Origin: Prosopocoilus inquinatus
Lineage: Eukaryota; Arthropoda; Insecta; Coleoptera; Lucanidae
Reading direction: 5' to 3'
Assembly: GCA_036172665.1 (NCBI GenBank)
Contig: CM069872.1
Span: forward strand, 54,794,101 to 54,858,100
Length of the DNA: 64,000 nt
The translations under genes were made by a program, and so were the position numbers. The stretch's first letter is position 1, and every line of letters begins with the position of its first letter. The notes below the pieces were generated by a model that saw nothing but the letters and a program-made list of their open reading frames with translations, was not told the origin of the DNA and did no database searches. This document shows positions 24,376 through 36,419 of this stretch, piece after piece.

Positions 24376-26125
24376 GCTCGGGGCGTTAGCAAGATCTGAA
24401 AGCCGAGCCAGGGCGAAAGAAAAAACAACTGAAGAAACAGCTGTATACTTAAAACGGGAGTGGAGGAAGGCCTAAGGATGATGGAAGGTGAAATGCTGCC
24501 TTAAATTATTATTATTTTTTTTTACTAAGAAGGCGACACGGCACACGGATACGGTAATATGAATCTTAATAGGATAATACGAATCTGAAAAAAGGAATGA
24601 AAACAACTAAAGAAACGTCTGTATACTTAAGACTGATCGGAAATGCTATCTTATTATTTTTTTTTTTTTGATAGGAGGGCGATGCGGCACATGGATAAGG
24701 TAATATGAATCTGAAAAAGATAACACAAATCTAAAAAAAAGTACGTCTAAAAGCAATTAAAGAAACATCTGTATACTTAGAGAGTCATTGGAAATGCTGT
24801 CTGATTTTTTTTTTAATAAGACGACGCGACACATGGGTAAGGTAATATGAATCTGAAAGAGATATAAAGAATCTAAAAAAAATACGACTGAAAACAACTA
24901 CGGAAGCATCTGTATACTTAGAGAGTGATTGGAGAAAGGATCGAGGAAGATGGAAGTTGAAGAGCTATTTTTTTTTTAAAAAAGATGACAGCGCGCATGG
25001 GCAAGGTAATATTAATCTGAGAAAGGTACCTCAAACAGCGCTTAAATTAAATGAATTGAGGCGACACTGCGGCGCAAGAAGGAGAAAATATGCAGAATAG
25101 GGAAAGAGAAAACTAAACGAACACCCAATGGATTGCCTGATTGGACCATGCCTGAGGTAGATGGAAAGTGACAAGTTGTTTCAAATTGTTATTTTTTTTA
25201 GAAAAATTTTGTGCAAATCGTTCTTGATTGCAGTGAGAACCTCGAGCAGCCTCTGGACAGCTGTTTCAGCCCTGCTTGGGGCTTCTTCAGCAGAAACGTA
25301 GCTCGACATTCCCACTGCAGACCAAAAACGACTTGCCCAATTTATTCGCAATTGCGATGTAAGAATGATGAACATATAAAATAGCGACATCTTACTATCG
25401 CTTTTTGACCTAACATTGCAGTAGGATAGACAAATTGAAGCGGGATTTGCTCCTAATGAGTCCCCCATGCAAGGCGGCCATGCTTGCTGTCAAAGCATAA
25501 TGAAAGATTTTAGAAAAATTTTGTGCAAATCGTTCTTGATTGCAGTGAGAACCTCGAGCAGCCTCTGGACAGCTGTTTCAGCCCTGCTTGGGGCTTCTTC
25601 AGCAGAAACGTAGCTCGACATTCCCACTGCAGAAATCTTTCATTATGCTTTGACAGCAAGCATGGCCGCCTTGCATGGGGGACTCATTAGGAGCAAATCC
25701 CGCTTCAATTTGTCTATCCTACTGCAATGTTAGGTCAAAAAGCGATAGTAAGATGTCGCTATTTTATATGTTCGTTATTTTTTTTAATGAGAAAACAACG
25801 CAAGAAGGTACTGCGAATCTAGAAAAATAACTGAAGAAACATCTGTATACTCAGAGCATGATTGGAGAAAGTTTGAGGAAGAATGAAGGTGAAGAGCTGT
25901 CTTAAATTATTTTCTTTTTTAATAAGAAGACAACTCGGCGCGTGGCAAACATCGAATTCAACGAATGTTATAAGTAAACAATGATTTGAGAAGACAGAAG
26001 TAAGGGATCATGATCATTACACTGGAAAATATAGAGGGGCTGCTCACGGAAAGTGTAATTTGAAAAAATCTAGTAAGTTCCAAAAATTTTTATCTTGCAG
26101 AAGGTAATATGAATCTGAAAAATCT
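24376..26125 (+). repeat. Family D array (CTGTATACTTA ... GGTAATATGAATCTGAAAA)
   Basis: Units of about 145-180 bp contain CAACTGAAGAAAC(A/G)(G/T)CTGTATACTTA, GAGGAAG(G), GATGGAAGGTGAA, a T run, then AAGACGACG(C)GGCACATGG and GGTAATATGAATCTGAAAA. Copies of TCTGTATACTTA occur near 24440, 24620, 24768, 24909 and 25842. The array is interrupted by the insertion at 25198-25778. No gene is associated. Confidence 0.82.
25198..25778. mobile_element. Partly palindromic insertion inside family D array
   Basis: A block A (about 25200-25321) recurs directly at 25511-25632. The intervening block B (25366-25510) recurs as its reverse complement at 25633-25775. The order is therefore A, B, A, B-inverted. 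The insertion interrupts a family D unit: GTTATTTTTTTTA stands on both sides (about 25188 and 25779), a likely ~13-bp target-site duplication. Read on the minus strand, block A contains CTGAAGAAGCCCC then GGGCTGAAACAG, a stem-forming motif. An open minus-strand frame (25181-25468) covers A and part of B but has no recognisable domain. Mixed direct and inverted partial copies resemble Penelope-like insertions. That assignment is inference. Confidence 0.7.
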
Positions 26126-26685
26126 TAAATTAAATACTTATGAATGAATTCCTTAAATGTCTCGAATCCAAAATGTTTAAATAATAAGTCCCCCGTACGT
26201 TAAGGGGCAAAAAATCGACAAAATATAAGCAATGACCAATCAATAAATGACGATTTAATATCCGCAGCCTATTCGCCCGCCCGTGGTCGTTCTAACGGGG
26301 AGGAGGGCGTGGTGTCGGTCAGTAATGTCGATGGTCCGCGATGTACGCTCTCTTGTAAGGGAGTCCGAGTATCACCGCGGCAATTAAGTTGGCCTTGTCC
26401 TGAGTTTATTGTGGGGCGACTGGCGATGGCGATTCTCTCAGCTTGATTTTGTAACAATTTGTTAGGAACTTGGCAAATCAAGACCACTTTTAACTCGACC
26501 TTGAATTTTATTTGTGGATTTACGCGCGCACCGTCCATCGAACTTTAAAGATTGACAAATGGTCGTTACAAAATCCGAATAATCAATCTGCATTCTGATT
26601 AAAAAAAAAAAATTAAATTAAGATGTCACGTGAGTAAGGTCACTAATCTCACCGCCAAATTACCAATTGATGATTCAATGTCACC
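26126..26685. other. Intergenic DNA, no gene recognised
   Basis: Nothing coding or structured was recognised beyond an A run near 26600. Confidence 0.5.
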
Positions 26686-26689
26686 GAAT

Positions 26690-27065
26690 AGAAATGACCG
26701 TTCACGCCGCAGGATGACGCCTGAGGACATAAGCAGTAACCAACAGGGGCGAAAAGTATGTGAGCAAAATTGCCTGATGTGATGCTTTTGTTTCCACGAC
26801 TGCGAATCGAGGGTCCCCCCCCCCCTCCCAGGGTTTCATGACATAAGTAGTAACCAACAGGCGAAAGGTAGATTAACAAAATCGCCTGATGTAACGCTTT
26901 CGTTTGATTCGAGGATTCGTCTCTTAGAGTTTTATGACATAAGCAATAACCAATAAGCGAAGGGTACATGAAGAAAATCGCTTTCGTTTTTACGATTGCG
27001 AATCGAGTGTTCACCTTTTACAAGCTTTTATGACATAAACAGTAACCAATAGGCGAAAACTACGA
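26690..27065 (-). repeat. Family E array, inverted orientation
   Basis: GACATAAGCAGTAACCAACA or a close variant begins at 26726, 26840, 26936 and 27032 (spacings 114, 96, 96). It is the reverse complement of TGTTGGTTACTGTTTATGTC in the 61.0-62.2 kb array. Flanking CGATTGCGAATCGA and CGCCTGATGTAACGCTTTCG phrases are specific to this cluster. The minus-strand frame 26649-27014 is a translation of the repeat. Confidence 0.82.
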
Positions 27066-28740
27066 ACTCGATCTTCCTATTGCGTGACGCTTTCGTTTCA
27101 GTTTTTCTTTAATTCACGCGGGAGGGGTATAAAACCCGATTTTGTTTTAAGTCGGCAAGGCATCGCGAGTTTGTTTTTTGTTTTTTTTTTCCGAATATGC
27201 TCGGCGATTTGGCTGTCTCTTGGGAGTCACGGTAATAAAAAACAGAACCTATCATCTTAAGCAGGGCACTTTGTAGTCAAGATCAGCCACTTCATTTACT
27301 TCTCTTTCAAGGTCAACGTGCCGTCAACTTAGATGGCACAATGAAGATTAGCGCGTTTCTGGCGGCGGCGGTGGACAATTTTGGTAACTGCTCTTCTCCC
27401 CCCTCCCCCTCGCCGTCTTTGATCAAAGCCCTCCTCTCGCTTATCGCCGTCGACATACTCCCGGACGGATCATACAGAGGCGGCGGCGCGTTATCCCGGG
27501 ATTAACTAAACAGCTCCGCACGCTAATACATTCTTAAAGTAAATAAACACCGACCGGGAATACTATTATCTTAACCAAATGTTTGTGTTTGTTTATACCT
27601 TCGGCGGATGGAAATGCAGCGGGGCCACTGCGTTTGCCAAGTGCCTGCAGGATTAGCTAAACAAACGTGTTTGTTTGGATGTGTCTATGGTTTGCAAGAG
27701 AGAAAAAAAAACAAGCGTTATCGCCGGCGGGCGGGCGGGCAGCGTTTTGTTTCACCGAAGTAAACCGGGCGTGCTCTCTCGCTTTGCAGACGAAATAGAA
27801 AAAAAGGGTTCCCTCCTCGCCACTGGTTTTGGTAAAACAAACGCCGCCGTCGTGCAGGACCGTATTAAAATATTGATTCGCCCGCTGATTGAATTAACGT
27901 CCAACTTCATAATTTATGACGCTCGTCTATTTTCTGCGGGAAGTTATCCTGGCCCCGCCGCGAATGATTTAATTATCTGACTCGTTGAATATTTCATGCG
28001 GACTGTAAGTACGCTACTTCTCTCTATTATGGAAGTCAGCTCGTGTTACAGGTATATAACATCGACCGCGAAATTAACTCTCCACTTTCCAGAAACTGGA
28101 TGATGATGATGATGATGATGATTATGATGACGACGACGGCGGTGGCGATGAAAAAGAAAAAGATCCGCCGCAACTGTTTCCATTAAAATCGCGGCGACTC
28201 GCTCCGCCGCTTGGATTTAATAGGGACGTGACATGCGGACCGGCGGCCGTACTTACAGAACGGGTTTAATTTTAAACCTGGATTTAAATTTGAACCCCCT
28301 TCAAGAAAAAAAAACCACCATCGCATTAAATAACAGCTATGCATTTTTAATGAGCTTTAATTTTCTAACCCTTTTAGAGGCCTCACCGCCGTTGCGCCCC
28401 CCCCCCCCCGTGGCGGGACCCCCGCCCCAGGCCTCCCGCTCCGGAAAAATCACCGCTTCAACCTTAGAGTTCGGCTGCGCGCATAAACACGATACATTAA
28501 GGTGTAAACAATTAAAAGCACTCGGACCATTAATTTTAATTAACGCGGCGCACTGAACTGTACGACGCCACTCGGTTTATTTACGTACATTACGCGTAAT
28601 TGCTCAAAAACAGAGGAGCCGGAATGATTATTCGTTTGCGTGATCGGGAAGCAGAAGAGTCGCCGCCGCAATTACCCTTTGTAATAAATCGTTGAACTTG
28701 TTTAACCATATTTTCTTTTCAATTTTTTAAATTTTAATCA
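27066..28740. other. Intergenic DNA with simple repeats
   Basis: A GAT trinucleotide tract at about 28098-28145 grades into GAC and GGC. CGGGCGGG runs lie near 27726-27740 and a C run near 28398. A TATAAAA string sits at about 27127. The frames at 27675-27980 and 28233-28556 show no coding support. Confidence 0.5.
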
Positions 28741-29800
28741 TAGAGACGGTTAAAACTGGAAAGAACGAGAAATTTTATATTTAAATGGCGCCCGTTTTGT
28801 GTGACACATGGACACAAGCTTAAATAGTCAGAGGGCGGCGCATGAAGAAGGTAATATGAATCTGAGAAAAGTACATCTGAAAACTGAAATTGTGTACTAT
28901 TTTGGTATTCGTGTAATATTTCCTCAGGGGGTGAAATGTATTTCACGGCCGGTAGCCGACTTCGATGGTTCCCGAGGGGGTGAAATGTACTCCACGGCCG
29001 TTGGCCGACTTCGATGGTTCCTCAGGGGGTGAAATGTACTCCACGGCCGTTGGCCAACTTCGATGGTTCCTCAGGGGGTGAAATGTACTCCACGGCCGGT
29101 GGCCGACTTCGATTGTTCCTCAGGGGGTGAAATATACTCCACGGCCGGTGGCTGACTTCGACGGTTTATCTCGAATTCAACCAAGTACTCACGCGCTTTT
29201 GTCAGCCTGGTGCTTAAACCTTGACCCTGACTTCGACGGTTTATCTCGAATTCAACTACGTACTCACGCACTTTTGTCAGCCTGGTGCTTAAACCTCTGC
29301 GTGAGTTTTCTTTACCGTCGACTAACTTGATCCGCTTTCTTGTCGCGGCGCGTGAAGGAGGTAATATTAGTCTTCTGAAAAAGGTATCTCTGAAATGATA
29401 CGCGACTTTTTCTGCCGATTAAACAAGACGCCAGCCGGGTGTTGCGGTAAATAGAGCTTTTTTCGTTTTCTTTGCCCTAACAAAAATACTGATCAGGTTT
29501 GCAGAATAAAAATTGTATTTAAACGGCGCCCGTTTTGTGTAACGGACGCGAACCTAACTAATCAGAGGGCGGCGCATGAAGAAGGTAACATGAATTGACA
29601 CAACAATGCGGCACATGAAGATGGTAATATGAATCTGAAAAAGGTACTTTTGAAATGATGTGCGAATTTTTCCGCCAATTAAATGAGAGGGCCAGCCGGG
29701 TGTTGGGTGTTGCGGCGAATAGAAGGTTCTTTTTTTCTCTGCCTTAACCCGTAACAAAAAAAAGAAAGAAATATTGACGAATCCAGCAGAAGGAACTTTT
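28741..29800 (+). repeat. Family D-related segments with embedded 49-bp and 75-bp tandem repeats
   Basis: GGTAATATGAATCTGA and AGGTAAtATtAgTCTtctGAAAAAGGTA-type phrases (28851, 29360, 29585, 29622) link this stretch to the family D array. A 49-bp unit (GTGAAATGTACTCCACGGCC and GACTTCGATGGTTCCTCAG) starts at 28931, 28980, 29029, 29078 and 29127. It runs into a 75-bp unit duplicated at 29154 and 29229 (GACTTCGACGGTTTATCTCG). Larger homologous blocks, with AACGGCGCCCGTTTTGTGT and AGGGCGGCGCATGAAGAAGG, occur around 28785 and 29523. There is no gene. Confidence 0.82.
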
Positions 29801-30735
29801 AATTATTTGAATGACGCACGTCGTTTTGTGTAACGCGCACGAACCTAAATATAATCAGGGACGCAAAGCAATAATAATAATAATAATAATAATAATGTTT
29901 GCGGCGGCGAACGACGAATCGCGGCGCGTCCGTCCGAATGTGGAGGAGGGACCAGCCTCAATTCTCAAACACCCAAATCTCATTAACCACCCCGAACTTT
30001 AATTTTCGCATTCGCCCGTCATAATAACCTCATCCGACAACTCGCTTAATAAATGCGTGACATGAAGGAGGAGGAGGAGGAGGCGCCGTGTTCTTGCGAC
30101 TTCGCACGTGGGTCGCCCCGGACGAATACATTTTCCGAATTTTGCATAACAAAAAAAAAAGAAAAAGAAATTTCGTCGACGTACATCGCACCGACACGAG
30201 GACGCGGCGACGCCCGACGGCTCAAGGACAATTTTTTTTTTCCTTGTAGAAAACGTATTATTATTTTAATGAGGTTTTTTTACCGTAGGCTTTCGTAGGT
30301 GATGTCATGTGAACCCGAACGTTTCCAGGCCGCTGATAATTCGGAAGCACTGTGAGGATTTGAATTTCCTTAAAAAAATATTAAATTTCGTTATTAATCT
30401 CTCGGTCAGTGACAGTGAAGTTTTCATTTAGACTTGCGACGCCAGCGTGTTTCTGCGAAATAAACAAACAAAACACGTCATCGTGACAACACGACACCTT
30501 TTTGTGAGATGTCAGGAACTAAGTGAAATATGAGTCGCCGTACAAGTTGCTGTAACTCAATTTATTGCATTTTACAAAAAAATTAGCACCGCGTGTCAAG
30601 TTGGAATATTCCGAGATTAAAAAACAGCGCCATGTGAATCGCCGTGCCTTCGATCGTGGAAAATTGTGTTGAATAGACGCTCTGATTTTATCGCGCGGAA
30701 CAACATGTGACCGGAGTCCATATAAATCTCTGACT
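29801..30735. other. Intergenic DNA, no gene recognised
   Basis: An AAT microsatellite lies at about 29871-29895 and a GGA tract at 30066-30082. No coding region is supported. Confidence 0.5.
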
Positions 30736-32655
30736 TTTGAACCGCACTCGCGGATTTAAAACCACTAGGCCTTTTTCCCTTCAAGGTTTTCTAACTTCTT
30801 CCAGTGGTTATACTCCTGTTTCCCCATTTCGATTCAAGCAAGTCTTCTTCCCCCTTTTCCCCATATTTGATCCATTTTCCTTTTGGTTCAAAGGCATTCC
30901 GGATCTCCTATCCAGACGAGCAAACTACTCCAGTATGTAAAATTTTTTTGTTTTTCTTCTTTTAACGTGCAGATAGAAAAAGAGAGGAAGGTTTTCCTTA
31001 TTTTCCCCGGACGTCCTTCCCCGATTCTGGACAGTTTGGCCAAAAGGAAAAAAGCAAAATTCATTAATGTATGGAATAATTTCGTCGGGAAGACGAGATT
31101 CGTAGCTAAGAGGAGAACGTGCGAATGGATCGAATGGAAAGAAGGAAGAACGGAAGCAGCGTCTCCATACCCAAGGGGCGATTGGATCGAATTGGGGAAA
31201 ATATAAGCGGAAACCAAGCGAGAAGGGAGAAAGACAGACAGAAAGAAAAAACATCGTTTAACATTCAGGTTTAGATTTCTGAGCTGTATGTTTCTAATTT
31301 TCTTGCGACAGAAGGGGGCAATGGTCGTGAAGAGCTTCCTTAAAGAAGACCTGGATGGAGGAAGGAATCCATATCCAAGGAAGGAATCCATATCCAAAGC
31401 ATGATTGGATGGAATTGGAAAAATATGATCAGAAAACCCTTTCCAAGGAAAAAAGGAGAAGGAAAATTGTTTGGCATTCAGGTATAGGCCACGTTTCTAT
31501 TTTTTCTTGGTACAGAAGATGAGAATGACCTAGGCGAGCTTCCTTAAAGAAGATGTGGATGGATCGAATGGGGAAAAAAGTGCAAAGCGATGCAACAGCT
31601 GGACGAGCGATCTGGTCGAATTGGAGACGCAGAAAATAAGAGAGGAGAAGTGAAAGGCGACGGAAGAAATTTGAAAATTACATGGAAAAGGAAGAAGGAT
31701 AACGTTTACCATCTCACCTGCATGTACGTTTCGATTTTTTGGGAGAGGCGAGAAGGATCGCGGAAAGTTTCCTTAAAGGGGCCAAGGGTAAGAAGGAAAG
31801 GCCGAGGAGGAAGAGACCTCATGACCAGAGACCAGAACGATCGGCGAGAGTTTCCTTAAAAGAGGCAAGGGTGAGAAGGAAAGGGCGAGAAGGAAGAGAC
31901 GTGATGACCAGAGACCAGAACGATCGACGAGAGTTTCCTTAAAGGAGGGAAGGGTGAGAAGGAAAGGGCGAGGAGGAAGAGACTTGATGACCAGAGAACA
32001 GAACGATCGGCGAGAGCTTCATTAAAGGAGGCAAGGGTAAGAAGGAAAAGACGAGGAGGAAGAGACATGATGGATCGAACAGATGAAATAGGAAATGTTT
32101 TTGTTAGTAGAGGGGATGATAGGCCGATTGTGGAACCTCCTCATTGAGGCGAGAAGACCGGAAAAATTCTAGGTCAAGGTCAGAAGACATTCCGTCTTCT
32201 TCGACCTGGACCCGGACCTAGGACTTGGAACCTCCTCCGATCTTGACCTAGAGCTATTGCAGTCGTTTTTCCTCATTTTGTTTATCTTCATTAAAGTCTT
32301 TTCCAGTCGTTTCACCTTAACGAAGACGTTCCAGAATCGATCTGTCTTTTTCAATCTTAATTAAGAACCTCCTCCGCCCTGCTCGCCTAAACCTTTTATG
32401 TGGAACCTCTTTCAAAACTGACCTAGAATTTTTCCGGTCGTTTCTCCTCAGCGAGGAGCTTCCAGGATCGGCCTGGAATTAAGTTCATCGACCCTCTCCA
32501 GGTTGATGAACTTAATTTGGAAGCTCTTCCGATCTTGACTTGACCTAGAACTATTCCAGTTGTATTTCCTCATTTTCTTTATCTTCATCAAGGAGTTTTC
32601 CAGTCGTTTCATCTTGATGAGAACGTTCCGGAATCGACTTAACTGTGGAAGCAGT
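30736..32655. repeat. Purine/pyrimidine-asymmetric repeat region
   Basis: The + strand is pyrimidine-rich at 30760-30960, strongly purine-rich at 30970-32100, and pyrimidine-rich again at 32185-32650. Inside the purine block an ~85-bp unit (AGAGTTTCCTTAAAgGagGC, GGGTGAGAAGGAAAGG, GATGACCAGAGACCAGAACG) is repeated about four times between 31762 and 32060. GAAGACCGGAAAAATTCTAG near 32152 is inverted at 32424-32443. AATTAAGTTCATCGA / TTGATGAACTTAATT at 32477-32517 forms a hairpin. Open frames here are composition artefacts. Confidence 0.7.
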
Positions 32656-32659
32656 CAGG

Positions 32660-33290
32660 TGTTGCTTTTTGAAAACGCTTTGCATTTAAAAAGAATCGAT
32701 GACTATTTTAAGACGCCAACTGGACCTGTAGACCTCCCCCCCCCCCTCGCTGGTGCACGCTCGCTACTCCAGTTTCACTCGCACTGACCTTTAGCAACAG
32801 AATTTTTACCACCTTATTGGGATGACTGGCTCGTCCAGAAAAAAAAATTATTTTATTGTTCTCAAACTACATAGTAGATACGAGGGTGGATTCAAAAAGT
32901 AAGGCGCCTTGATTGTTGACAATAAGCGAAGATTGGAATCGGGTCGTCCCCCTTTCAAATTAATAACGTAATGGACCCCTTCCCCGTGCTACCGTTCGCG
33001 AATCACCCTTACGAAGTCGGTTGGAAACGCTATGTATTTAAAAAGAATCGATGAGATGTCAATTGGGCCAGGTAGACCTCCTCCCCTCTCCAATCAGAGC
33101 TGAGAAGACGCTGGCGCTTGGCGCACGGCGTCAATTACCGCCATTCCAGTTTCAATCGCACTGACCTTCGACAGCAGAATTCCTTCTACCTAATTGGGAT
33201 GACTGGCTCTTTCAGAACAAAAAACAAAATTACAATTGCTTTCAAACCTGTAGATACGAGGGTGGATTCAAAAGTATAATAATAAGAGAA
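32660..33290 (+). repeat. Diverged duplication ending in Tc1/mariner-type terminal sequence
   Basis: Two diverged ~330-bp copies share AAAAGAATCGATGA, GTAGACCTCC, CCAGTTTCA(C/A)TCGCACTGACC, TTGGGATGACTGGCTC and TAGATACGAGGGTGGATTCA. The first is at about 32690-32908 and the second at about 33035-33280. The string TA followed by CGAGGGTGGATTCAAAAAGT at 32879 (and 33255) resembles the terminal inverted repeats of Tc1/mariner-type elements. No transposase frame is present. Confidence 0.6.
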
Positions 33291-34820
33291 GATTAGAATC
33301 GGGTCGCCGCCTCTCCCCCCTTCCCCTTTTCAAATTAATAACGTAATGCGCTTTCCTCTCCCCCCTCCGCCCCGCGCGCTTCCGTTCGCGTGAGATGCGA
33401 ATCCCACTCCTGAAGCCGGCCGTAAAAACTGTCCGGAAACTAAACTGCGCGATTAGGAGCGATTCCGTCTGTGATTAGCTCACGTTTACTGCCGGATTAC
33501 GTCTAGAAAGTTCCTGCCTCGCCTCGGAATGGTTTCGACGTGTACCGTTAGCGGTCAGGTAGTTTGAAACAGCCGGCGGGGAGGTGGGGTAGGGGGGATG
33601 AGATTGGAAAGTTGCCCCGCGCGTTTATTATTTGACGTGCGGGTAAGTATCCCATCAGTTTTTCGTTTTTTTCTTTTTAACGTCCTTCAGAGACTTTTAT
33701 TATTTTCACCTACTAGAAAACCAGAGGTGCGCACTTCGGGAAATTAATAAATTGATGATTGATGATGACGGTTTCAAATCCGAAACAGGTAATAGGGGGG
33801 TGGATGATGATGATGATGAGAGTGCAATGTGTGCTTTTGATTTGGCATTGGGTGTATATACATATGTATATCAATGGGAATATGCGATTACCCCTTTGTT
33901 TAATAATGTATTGGTCGAATTGAGGTTAATTAGTTGGCATTAGTGACCGCCCAAGTTAACCAAACGATAGTGAATCGGGTGAAACAGAAATTGTAATGAG
34001 TAATTAAATAATAATTACTTTTGTGCATAATAGCAGCGTCGCCCTTTTTTTTTTTTTTCTTGTTCTCGTCCGAACTTATCGACCTGCCCCTGTATGTTTA
34101 ATTAGCTTGGCATTTCCCAAAGCGCCTCCCACTCTCATGGCAATTTTTTTTTCTTCTCTCCGAAACTATGTTCCCTCCCTCCCCCCACCCCTCACATTCA
34201 TAATAATCATTTCCTCCTCATTATCGGTCGTTTATTTAATTTACCAAATTTATTTACGTGGCGATTTAATGAATGCGGCGAGCGCCGCGCCGTAATTTAT
34301 TTCGGCTCGTACGCTGAATGGGGCGCAGTTTGTCTCGAGTAAAAAAAAAGAAAAAACAAAGCTGAGGCCCGCGTAATAAACGTAAAGCGGCGGGTAATTT
34401 GTGGGACGACAACGAAAAAAAAAAAAAAAAAGGCGCCCAACAAAATATGTTTCATTTATAACATGCGAGAGGTGGAATTATTTATAAGTGCTGAAACGTC
34501 AAGGGGAATTGGTCATTTATCTAAAAGACATAAATATTTTAGGTCGGCCCTCCCCCCTTTTTTTTTTTTGGTCGCAGTTGTTGCTGTTGCTAATCGAGCG
34601 CGCGCTTTAAACCTTCCTCTCGAAACATAATATTCCTGCGATCTTACGCGACGGTGATTCCCCGCCGCGCCGCGAGCCCCTCGCGGATAGTTCGATCATA
34701 ATACCGAATTCCCTTTGTTTGCGTCAACTTGTCGAAGCAATTACGCTCTCATCCATTAATGCCGGCGACGGTTTCCAATTCTATGACAAATTCCGATCCG
34801 TATTACTTCCTCCGTGTACA
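33291..34820. other. Intergenic DNA, no gene recognised
   Basis: A GAT/GATGAT tract lies at about 33750-33820 and long T and A runs at 34045, 34415 and 34560. The frame at 33752-33943 (+) is a GAT-repeat translation. Confidence 0.5.
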
Positions 34821-34824
34821 TTAA

Positions 34825-34925
34825 TGCCCGACGTTTCGACGTGTTTTTATTGCCGTCGTTAGTACGATTGCCCTCGACGTTCATTTGCTATAATCGTCGC
34901 TTTCGTCACGTCCGCACTCACTCGT
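34825..34925 (+). repeat. Family F repeat, outlying copy
   Basis: TTTATTGCCGTCGTTAGTAC with the GTTAGTACGATT core at 34858, CGACGTTTCGACG before it and AATCGTCGCTTTCGTCACGT after it, match the family F units at 36.4-43.5 kb in the same orientation. Confidence 0.75.
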
Positions 34926-35119
34926 AAAAGATCGAACATTCAGGACGCAAAGACACGAGGTTTTTAAAAAAATTACGCTTGGGGATTAAATAATATTATT
35001 TTAATGAATCAAGGTCAGAACCAGAAGCGCAAGCATCATTTCTCCGAATTTTGCACACGGCACGTCACAAGCGACCGATAGACTAAGACCAGCCGCAATT
35101 TTGCCCCTAATTCATGCAC

Positions 35120-35365
35120 TCAATTAAGGATATTCTTGTAGACGATCCAATATTCCCCACTTGCGCAGCAATCGGAAAGGGAAAAGCGCTTAAATAGAGC
35201 GAAACCGTACAAGAAGTCCTTCGTGTCGAAGCCTCATGACCTAAGGATATTACTGCAGGTAATCCAATATTCCCCACTTGCGCAGCAATCGGAAAGGGAA
35301 AAGCGCTTAGACAGAGCGAGACCGTACAAGAAGTTCTCCGTGTCGAAGCCTCCTGACCTAATTAA
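35120..35365 (+). repeat. Direct duplication of ~118 bp
   Basis: Two tandem copies begin at AAGGATATT (about 35126 and 35244). They share ATCCAATATTCCCCACTTGC, GCAGCAATCGGAAAGGGAAA and GTACAAGAAGT, and both end in GTGTCGAAGCCTC. They differ at about ten positions. No gene is associated. Confidence 0.9.
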
Positions 35366-35990
35366 GCGACATGTTTCTCCTTGAAAGGTTCTATATTTTT
35401 TTCTTATCGTAATTTTTCTTCATGGTCAGCTTCCTCAGTGCGTAATTAAATTCGCGAAAGAAGATGCGGCGTGTTTTTTTTTTTTTTTTAATTTCGTGCC
35501 TCAATGAAGTCGGCATCGCGTCGTTAACTTGAAACCAAAATCTAATTTGCGTTATAAAGAAAATCCACTTTTTTTTCTTCTATTATATGCTGAATATACG
35601 TCTCGTATACGCACTCATTCTTTTCCTATTCCAATTTTCTATTGATCGCTTATGTTTCACGTGGACTTCGAAGGAAGGAAGGAAGAGCTTTCAAACAGGG
35701 CGAGAATAAGTTGCAAGCCGCGAAAACATCGTCGCTTTATAATATTGTCACACCCCGAGTTCGCGGAATACTTTCGACGCTCGCGTTCCAGTTTCATAAC
35801 CCGCGCGTCGTTGTTCGCTGAACGCTGGGTTTCGTAACTGATTACGCGCTGAGTATGCATAAAGTTTAAATGTGTTCCGTAATTTTTAGAGCGTTAGGCA
35901 TGGATGACGAAATTCATTTGACAGTAGATGCTAGCCCCCTTGCCACGTTTCACTGACCCTGCACTTTCTTGTCGATATCAATTGTTTCAT
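35366..35990. other. Intergenic DNA, no gene recognised
   Basis: Overlapping short frames on both strands at about 35652-35860 have no family signature. Nothing else was recognised. Confidence 0.5.
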
Positions 35991-35994
35991 TATA

Positions 35995-36342
35995 CAGGGT
36001 CTTATTTTACCGTGTGCAAATATTTCAACCGTAAACGGCAACGATTGAACTCATATGTTCTTGACGTAAATGTAATAGTTTTCGAGAAGAATGCAGTGGC
36101 AGATTTTCACTAAACCGTTTGAGAACTGCTGACATAGCTAAAAGTGGAACGCAGCCGCCGCCTCTTCAATTACAACTCGCAGCCGAAGTGGGCCAGGGTC
36201 AGTGCCTTACTGGATCTTGAGCAGGAACGACGTAAATCAGCGCCGCTCCGATCATCCGGTTGGTCAAAACGTTTACGATTTAAATTAACTTGGACTGCAA
36301 GTAATTAGTAGTTTACCAGCGTTTTAAATTAAAATCTAGAAA
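35995..36342 (+). mobile_element. Left-end-only copy of the TA-flanked DNA transposon
   Basis: It starts with TA/CAGGGT and then GTGTGCAAATATTT, GGCAACGATTGAACTCA, TAGTTTTCGAGAA and CAGCCGAAGTGGGCC. It parallels the left ~350 bp of the complete element at 45772-46714 and breaks off near AAATCTAG. The right terminal repeat is absent, so it is a truncated, non-mobile copy. It is a few percent diverged from the complete one. Confidence 0.85.
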
Positions 36343-36419
36343 AAGGAAAAAATATCGAAAGTCAAGGTTAATCTAATCTAATCTAATCCTAATAATTACT
36401 CGTTTTTTTTCTTAATACA

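Noticed and set aside
25181..25468. 95-codon minus frame over the palindromic insertion
   Set aside because: Possible retroelement coding remnant (AEEAPSRAETAVQRLLEVL segment), but the frame crosses block boundaries and no catalytic motif is visible, so it was not called as a gene.
30888..31397. Minus-strand open frame of 169 codons
   Set aside because: It lies wholly in strand-biased purine/pyrimidine DNA, is phenylalanine/serine-rich, and overlaps other equally long frames on both strands. It has no domain and no start context.
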